A stretch of 64,000 bases of DNA, from the NCBI GenBank assembly GCA_014529385.2, contig CM043968.1, positions 10,487,648 through 10,551,647 of the forward strand, given 5' to 3'. This document shows positions 56,271 to 64,000 of the stretch, piece by piece. Within the stretch, counting starts at the first letter, position 1. Every line of letters starts with the position of its first letter. Origin of the DNA: Adiantum capillus-veneris. Lineage: Eukaryota; Streptophyta; Polypodiopsida; Polypodiales; Pteridaceae. The notes under the pieces were generated by a model. It had not been told where the DNA came from, ran no database searches, and worked only from the letters and a program-made list of their open reading frames with translations. The position numbers and the translations under genes are program-made.

Positions 56271-57580
56271 TAGGAGAATTTAGACAGAGTTTTCCCTATA
56301 ATAGGAGAAAAACCTCAAAACAATATGCAATAAATATACTATATGAACAATCAAGGGTGGCAAGAATGCATATGGACGACTCTCGGGAAAAATCCAGCAA
56401 AGTCTCCTCCATTTAGAGATCAAAGTCTCAACCCAAAACAAATGTAAAACAACACATAAACAAGATCAAATGATCTCAAAGCATGTACTAGAATAAAATG
56501 GTAGCATTAACCACTGACAGAGCATGGATGACTGCCAAATCGGCATCAAAATCACTTATACTTGTATATACATAACCTACAGCGAGGCCACAAATGGGGA
56601 TCTCCAGCAACCGAATCCACCTCACACTGGGTAACCATGCCCCCAGTGATCAACTTCAAAACACCTCATGCAACAACCCTCACAAAAGATTATGCAGACT
56701 CAATGACGATCCACAGCCTCAGAAAGGACTCTTTCGGACCGAGTCTCATAACTGGGCAGATAACTACCAATATATCAAGCCAAATTGTCTCCACAAGCCA
56801 TGTGCAATGGTAATAAATACAACTCAATGTACATGTAATGGTAGTCACTGCTAATGTAGCACGATTTGAAATAAATAAGATCCAAAAGAAATGCAAGCAA
56901 GCCTGAATTGATACTTCTCCTTGCGGGGAGTGAAAACCGGTCTCAATAGAGCACAGTAGCACCACAAGTGCTAATCACACATAAAACAATGCATAAAGCT
57001 CCCACTAGAGCAAGAAACTGTCAATCATAGCCAACTAGGCTATGCATGTAACCACAGGTGCCATATGTGTGCAAAAACAAGTATGGCACGCTCTCTGAAA
57101 ACTATAGAGTAGCGCCGCAAGTGCCAAAACAAGTATGGAAGTAACAAGATTTTTGAAAACAATGCATAAAGCTCCCACTAGAGCAAGAATGTGTCAATCG
57201 TAGCGAACTAGGATATGCATGTAACAAAAGATTCCATCCATGTGCCAAAACAAGTATGGCAGAAACAAGCTCTTTGAAAACTACAAAGAATAGTGCAAAA
57301 CACATGTAGCAAATATAACACCTGTGAACTATCTCCACTTGTACTTGTGAGCCAACATGGCTGTAATGAAAATCAGACAAAATCAATCTCTAAAACACAT
57401 AGAGAATACATCAATGCTCACTCTTGTGTCTGTCAAAAAACACTTTTCATCAAAGATGCCAATATGGGAACAAGAGTGCTCATTGATTTCAATGTCGATG
57501 CCAAGAAAGTTGATGTTGAGAACACCAAAGGAGAGCCGATGCCGTGAAAGTTGATGCCAAAAGCACCAAAAGCTGAAAAT
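56271..57580 (-). other. Leader of copia I with ~174-bp duplication
   Basis: No gene. A tandem pair at about 56983 and 57157 shares CAATGCATAAAGCTCCCACT and AGAGCAAGAA..GTCAATC; GCCAAAACAAGTATGG occurs three times (about 57126, 57243, and degenerate near 57069). Confidence 0.6.
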
Positions 57581-57583
57581 TGG

Positions 57584-57790
57584 TGTGTGTGGCTGTGTGT
57601 GTGTGTGTTCCATAGAGCCTCGCTCCACACACACCCACTCTATGCACAATGCCGAGAGGGGCCGCCGGCCGAGAGCTTCCCCTTCACTTCTCTTGCTGCT
57701 TCTTCCGTGCCGAAGGGGTGTGTGTGTGTGCGCACGCGTGCATGCACACACGCATGCGCACGTGCGTGTGCAACACATGCACACACTCTA
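57584..57790. repeat. Alternating purine-pyrimidine blocks
   Basis: GTGTGTGTGT at 57585-57610 and a 60-base block at 57718-57786 mixing GTGTGTGTGCGCACGCGTGC and CACGTGCGTGTGC. Alternating purine-pyrimidine throughout; GC steps make it a strong Z-DNA candidate. Confidence 0.8.
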
Positions 57791-58294
<504 letters not shown>

Positions 58295-58496
58295 GCTTTG
58301 ATATCACTTGAAGGGCACAAAAGCAAGAGCATGCACAAGTGCGAGGGTGTGGTGTAGTGCAGCAAGAGACATGATATGGTGGAGCTCTCATAAGTGAGAA
58401 GAATAACTCACCACTCCTTATTATTCATTATATCCAAAGAATAGGTTTAGCGTGTAGTGATGGGTGGGCGACCAGTTGGCAAGAACCCTAACATCA
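58295..58496 (-). repeat. Primer site and LTR of copia I
   Basis: The plus strand TTTGATATCACT then TGAAGGGCAC equals the arrangement at the element B LTR (TTTGATATCACT then TGATGGGAA). So the minus strand has a Met-tRNA-type primer site and, to its right, an LTR from 58309 to perhaps 58496. The right end is a guess. Confidence 0.5.
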
Positions 58497-60329
58497 TCAT
58501 CATTGTTTGACATTGGACAAGAGTTTCGATTAGGTTTTATCATGTCATCTTCCTTGTCTTCATCCCCATCTTTGTCTTCATCTTCTTCATCTATACCCTG
58601 ACTTGCCTACGGGTGTTCAATGAGGGCTTGATTGGCCAGTGCATTGGTGTATATGGAAGCGGAATTTTCCAAGTCATTCTTCATGTTCTCAACCAAACTT
58701 CTCAGCTCATCCAAACTTGTATTATGTTCCCTTTCAAATATGTTATATCTACTAGAGATTGGTAGATGTACTTGTTTCGGAAGCCATGTTTCATAACATT
58801 GTTTATTGCCTTTAAAATGTTGATGGTTGCTTTCTTCTATTTTAGGTTTGTTGATTTAAATCAATAGTCTTTCGCTTCAAATATCTCATTAGATTCTTAT
58901 TCACAATAGTCGGGTTAGAGTTGATTTCTTCCAAGTGAGCGTAGTCTTCTTTGATTCCCTGGATTGTCTTCTTATAATGCTTACCATCTCCTTATTCTTT
59001 TTGAAGACAATTATGGATCTTTAGGACATCATACTTCCATTTGTTTGTTTTTGTAACTTGATTTGCTGGATGTTTCTTTAGCTGGACCAATTCAGTGGAT
59101 TCCTGGTTGGCTTGGGCTTCAATAATTCGAGCGACTACATTCACTATTGTATTCCAGCATGTTTGAGTAGTGGTTATATAGCCATTAATGATAGAGTCTA
59201 CACCTTCATGCCACTATCAAATCGCTACCTTACCCTCATCACACGTTGAGGGTAAGGTAGAGTTATCTGGCTTAAATTGTCCAACAATATTCTTCCCACC
59301 CTTAGTTTTTCCTGTAGTCATTGGGCAATAGTTATAATGGTTGTGGTTGCTTGTGCTTGGTAGATATTGGTTCTTTCTTGTTCAAGTTGTTGTGACACTT
59401 TAATCTTGGTTGGATTAGTTGGTTCTTTATACAATTCAATGGCCGTCTTTGGAGTAGTATCTGGCAGGGGTACTATGGTTGTGTTGTAAGATGATCGGCC
59501 TATCAGTGTAGCTATCCCAGTTAGCCTCTTCAACAGTCCTTTCTCTACATCCTTAAACACATACTTATCAATAGCTTGGTAGGAGATTGTAACTATCTCC
59601 ACTTCCACAATTTGGTCCAACACACGTTTCATGGATTTGGATCCCTTTTTTTCTCCATGGTAATAGGTAAGAGGTCTTTGGAGTGCAATGTATCTTGTGT
59701 GGAGAAGTAAAACTCGCTTGAAGATGCATTGGAGTTGCAAGAAGAAGGAAGCAAGGCAAGCACAAAGGCTATGTTGTACACATTGTTTTTAGGTAAGATC
59801 TCTTATGTAGAGAGAGTTGTGTGTAAAGAGGAAGGTGATGAAAATGACTTAGTGTCACAAGGGCATCTCATGTAGTTCTCATTTTGAACCATGAATGCCC
59901 TACTATTTTTGCATCTCGAGATGAGAACATGCATTATTCACGTGGCAACGAGCATGCATTGGTTGGTCCTTGTAATGATCATCGTTTGATTTCCTGGCCC
60001 GTTTGATTTCCCAATCTCCCTTTAAGGCATCACTAGTTACCCGTGGTCAATTCAAATAATGGCCAAATGTCTGATTGAGTCTCTAAATGGTAAGATGTTG
60101 AACCATGTGTTTGATAGATTCCAAACTATCGTCACTCTAAAAAATATGGTCACTTTTGTTCAAATCATATCTTACCATAAACAAACCAGATGTGTGAGTT
60201 TTAGAATGTGATATATTGATAGTTCAATGAGTTACGTTGGGGGTTCCTTTAGCACTAAATAATATGGCGTGATCATTCTCCCCTTATAAACACCAAGTAG
60301 CATTAATCCAGATAAATATTCAATCTAAC
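58497..60329. other. Mostly unreadable; one unrecognised minus frame
   Basis: The 140-codon minus frame 59740-59318 (SMKRVLDQIVEVEIVTIS ... TTPKTAIELYKEPTNPTKIK) has no family match I know and could be linker or gag of gypsy J or another element. A strong hairpin lies at 59225-59260. Confidence 0.35.
59225..59260. repeat. Perfect 14-bp inverted repeat (hairpin)
   Basis: CTACCTTACCCTCA, 8-base loop, TGAGGGTAAGGTAG. Confidence 0.9.
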
Positions 60330-62460
60330 TGTACCATTTGAAAATAACCAGTCACCCTCATAAGGTCCAGACTATGCAATCTTCAGATTGGGTTTCTTCA
60401 GCCCTAACTTATACTAGTACATTAGATCTAGATTCCCTTTCTAAAATTTTGGCACTTTTAATTTTTTTGTCATGCCAATAAATCCTCCTCTGTTGAACCA
60501 CTTACAATTATAGCATTGCCCTTTGTCATATCTTTTCCAACCATAGTAGATCAACCGATCTCCTTTTCATGTTAGTGTTATAATCCAAATCATGTTCAAT
60601 TGCAACTTTGAGACTGGAAATTGCAAACTCCAATGGGATGATAGCCTCTATACCATACACCATTCTGAACGGTGTCATTCCAATAGTGATCTTATAAGTT
60701 GTTCGGTCTCCTATAATGAAATTTGAAGCCTTTCATCTCAGTTGTGAGGTTCTTTATGAGCAATCTTGGTTAAGATAGTCTTTGTGTTTTTTTTAATGCT
60801 TTTAGCATATCCTTTGTATCTTGGATAATACGGTGTTGAGTTCCAAATCCATAATATCTCACTCAGGATTTGAATAGTTTCATTAATGAAATGAGTTTCT
60901 TGGTTTGAAACTATTTCCAAAGGACAACCATAACAACAATGATATGTTCATGTATGAATCAGGTTGGGGATTTGGTTGTATTGTTGAAGAGTACCTTGGC
61001 TTCCACCCATTTACTGACATAACATGTTGCCACCATGACTATGTACTTGTTCTTCTTCCTAGATGTCACTTTCTTAAAGGGTCCAATAAAATCCAAATTC
61101 CCACTACATAGATATTTATAAGGATTGAATAGTGGTGAGTAGTGTCATATTTGCTAGAGTAGGTCTCCCCATTCTTTGGCAAATATCACGTCTTACAAAA
61201 AAGCTCAGACATTTGATGTCATGATCTACAACCATAAACTAGCGTACAAAATTTTCTTATAAGTGACATCAATTGAAAAGCATCCTTCTTAAGTCCTAGT
61301 GTGGACCTCAATAATAACATGCATTTTGGCTTGCATAGGCACACACCTCCTCAATATTCCATCAATGCTCAATTGATATAAAGATCCAACAATAATAGTA
61401 ACTTTTAGACTTTTGAGAATGAGCAGCTTTTTACTAGAGTGCTCTAGTAATCCCTCTTACTACAAAAAATCATACACTTCTTACCATTCTTGATCTAGTT
61501 CTTCAACAATCAAAATTTAAATAGCTCGGCATCTACTAGCTCATCTTAATGACATTAATGAGATGCCTTAATTACTTTCAAACCAAAAAATTGCACCACA
61601 ATGAGTCCTGCCAGGCTTATAAAAGATCTTGAATTCAAACTCCAAAAGAAACATCATCCATCTAATTAGTCTTCCTTTGAGAACGATTTTATTGATCAGA
61701 TACAAAAGAGCTAGATAATCTACATAAAAGTGGTATAATTTTCTTTGCAAATAGTGTTTGAATTCCATTGCATTAAACACCATTTTCAGTGCTTCCCTCT
61801 CTATAGTTGAATATCCTTGATTTGCCTTGTTGAATCTATGACTAGCATTGTATACTAGATAATCAATTTGTCCATGTGGTTGAGCTAGGATAGCACCCAT
61901 CACTATTCCAGAGGCATCAACATGCACATGAAAAATCACATCTCAGTTTGGTTAGTGAAGTCTTGGTTTTGTGATGATGGCCTCTTCTAGAGATTAAAAG
62001 ACCATTTCACACCAAGGGACCTTATAAACTTAACACCTTTCTGGGTCAATTCATATAAAAAAAGAGAATTTGTTGCAAACATATGAATAAATCTTCAATA
62101 AAAGTTAATAGACCCCAAAAAATTACTTGTTTTAGACATATTGTGGCTTACTAAATGCTTCGGATCTCTAACTTCTATCCCTTCCATACCATGAACACTG
62201 ACGTAAAGGGGTTCAAAAAAATCATGTTTTCTCTGCATCTCTCAAACACCATCTCTAAAAATAGCAAATGTATCTCTTCATATGAATATATAGTGAAGTT
62301 ATCCACAAAGATGGCTGGAAATTTATGTGAGAAAACATTGAAAATCTCCATCATACATCTATAAAAGGTTTTTGGAGTGTTATATATACCAAATGGCATC
62401 ACTAAATACATGAATGCTCCCCATTCAATCATAGATGTCATTTTAGTGATATCTTCTTGT
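60330..62460 (-). pseudogene. Gypsy J: pol (RT, RNase H, integrase)
   Basis: Minus-strand order. RT 62441-62175: EWGAFMYLVMPFGIYNTPKT, FPAIFVDNFTIYS (active-site second Asp changed to Asn), ENMIFLNPFTSVFMV. RNase H 61939-61568: FHVHVDASGIVMGAILAQPH, YSTIEREALKMVFNA, RLIRWMMFLLEFEFKI. Integrase 61390-60738: a zinc half, DFIGPFKKVTSRKK (first Asp), KWVEAK, EIVSNQETHFINE (second Asp changed to Asn), STPYYPRYKGYAKS-type block (Glu lost). C-terminal part 60700-60480: FRMVYGIEAIIPLEFAISSL, a pattern of Tat/Athila-side gypsy. All catalytic sites are damaged. Confidence 0.85.
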
Positions 62461-62499
62461 GCAATCTAGCTGATTGTGTCCACTGTATCCGCCTTGGAA

Positions 62500-63370
62500 G
62501 TTGTACATCTCATGTCCATTTATCTCATGAAGCATCATATCGGTGAAGGGTAATGGAAATGGGTCTTTGATCACATGTCTTGCAAAAAGCTCGAACATTT
62601 GACATTATACTCTGCCACAATAAATCAGCTTGTAGAATTTTCTTGTAAGTGATATCAATGGAAAAGTGTCCTCTCAAACTCCCACTATCAACCTTAGTAA
62701 TAACCTGCATTTTGGCTTGCATTTTGGCTTGCATAGGCACACACATCCTCAATACTCCATAAATACCCAATCAATACAAAGATTGAACAATAATTTTAAA
62801 CTTATGAGAATGAGCACCTTTTTACTTGACTACAACCACTGCTCTGGTGATCCCTCGATGCTACAAAAAATCATACACTTCCTGCCATTCTGGATCTGGT
62901 TCTTCAGTAGTAAAAATTTGAAGAACTCAACATCTACATGATCATCTCTTAATGACGATAGTAAGGTGCCTTCAATACTTCTAAACAAAAAATATGCACC
63001 ACAATGAGTCTTGTCAAGCTCATGAAAGATTTTGAATTCAAACTCCAAAAGAAACATCATCCATCTGATTAGTCTTTTTTGGATAATGATTTTATTTATC
63101 AGATAAAAAAGAGCTAGATGATCTACATAAAAGTGGAATAACTTTCTCACTAGAAAAAATGTTCAAATTTATGTAAGAACTTACTGAAAATCTCCATTAT
63201 ACATCTTTGATGGAGCATTACATAAACTAAATGGCATAACCAAATACACAAATGCTCCCCATTCAGTGATGAATGTCGTTTTTGTGAGAAATGCAGAATA
63301 CAATAAGGATCTAGTAGCAAGGAGAGTAGAGAAAGATACGATGCAAAGTAGATTATGACAAATCAAAAAC
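62500..63370 (-). pseudogene. Gypsy J: second, partial pol copy
   Basis: Upstream on the same strand the same pol blocks recur in shortened form: RT piece 63366-63181 (TEWGAFVYLVMPFSLCNAPS), RNase H end 63150-62830 (RLIRWMMFLLEFEFKIFHEL) and integrase zinc half 62770-62525 (RMCVPMQAKMQAKMQVITKV, LRGHFSIDITYKKILQADLL). Plus-strand text AAACTCCAAAAGAAACATCA appears in both copies (61635 and 63039). The duplication is segmental, not two full elements, with most of RT and RNase H missing. Confidence 0.82.
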
Positions 63371-64000
63371 TTTAGATTAGCGCACTATTACAAAGTGATG
63401 GCATCATCCACCCATGCACTCTCAAGGTAGAGCTTAGATGGCGATTTAAACAACTAGAGCAAGTAGGAATACAAGGGACTAACAATCCTTACACAAGGAT
63501 GTGTTGTGTGTGTCAAGTGTGCACACCATTCTCCCAAATTACTCATGAGAAGGCCTCTTTATATAGATGTAAGTGAGCCTCTAAACGCCCATGTGCAGTC
63601 ACCCTTAGATAGCCAAGTCCAATTAGGACTCTCCCATGCGCCCATGTGTAGCCGCTTTTGGATAGACAAGTCCTCTTAGAAATTGGACACCAGCCAAAGA
63701 AATCCAGTCACCGGTCAAAGACCATTGGCCGCCGACCACCGGCCAAAGACCACGGACCACCGGCCACTGGACGGCCATTTTCCGATTGTCTTCCGACCGA
63801 GGTCCGTCGGCCAAGATATTTTGGCGAAAAGGAATATTCCGATGAAAGCCCCCAAAGTTGCCCCTAAATTCGCTTCGTACCATCCATGATCACAAATAGA
63901 GATCTCATCAACGTACAAAGTTGAAATCCACCAAATATATGTGCACCATTGGCTTCTCCTTGGGCAACCATGCCGTCCCTCTTTTTTTTTTATCTTTTCA
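63371..64000 (-). other. LTR-like end region, no gene
   Basis: A minus-strand TATA-like CTATATAAAG lies at 63557-63566. A GC-richer block at 63690-63810 has short repeats of CCACCGGCCA and CGGCCAAAGACCAC. This may be the LTR or leader of gypsy J, but no LTR ends are visible before the window stops. Confidence 0.35.

Overview
The window looks like a repeat-dense intergenic stretch of a land-plant nuclear genome. Evidence: Ty1/copia and Ty3/gypsy (including chromodomain) retrotransposons, a plant-type LINE, primer-binding sites complementary to plant initiator Met-tRNA and Asp-tRNA, long (TC)n/(TG)n/(G)n tracts, and no recognisable intact host gene. Most retroelement genes are broken by stops and frameshifts. 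The species cannot be named from the sequence.

Left part (1-14345): an old gypsy element (A) lies in pieces at 1-1331, 4054-4184 and 13131-13520. A gag-only copia derivative (B, minus strand, 1329-4053, both LTRs present) sits inside its integrase. A chromovirus (C, plus strand, 4185-12970, gag to chromodomain) separates its integrase core from its C-terminus. The 3' LTR of C contains a 1.3-kb inverted-repeat transposon (D, 11150-12470), and the 5' LTR of C preserves the matching empty site.

Centre (14346-30682): the best-preserved and most unusual object is a 16.3-kb LTR element (F). It has ~950-bp LTRs, a perfect CGTAT target duplication, an Asp-tRNA primer site and a GA-rich polypurine tract. 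It interrupts the gag of a minus-strand copia element (E). F codes for gag and an aspartic protease, then a tail with repeated W-[IV]-P-K motifs, in one frame broken by five stops; no reverse transcriptase or integrase is visible. Its leader carries an array of 24-bp perfect palindromes. Its 3' region carries a piece of a DEAD-box RNA helicase gene beside a stray copy of the LTR start. A 5.2-kb TG...CA unit (G, TSD TAAAG), probably a giant solo LTR, sits in the F leader and contains sixteen phased copies of a 152-bp tandem repeat.

Right part (30683-64000): the remainder of copia E; a second gypsy (H) with the order pol - long LTR - primer site - gag start - partial LTR; a solo LTR of the C family (35395-36912, minus, TSD TAGGA) nested in the H LTR; unrecognised coding-like sequence at 40582-42991; a minus-strand LINE (45340-48900); several copia LTR and gag fragments; and a minus-strand gypsy pol (J, 60330-63370) that is partly duplicated. 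The dense nesting and the many stops that could come from C-to-T change fit a silenced, methylated repeat region.
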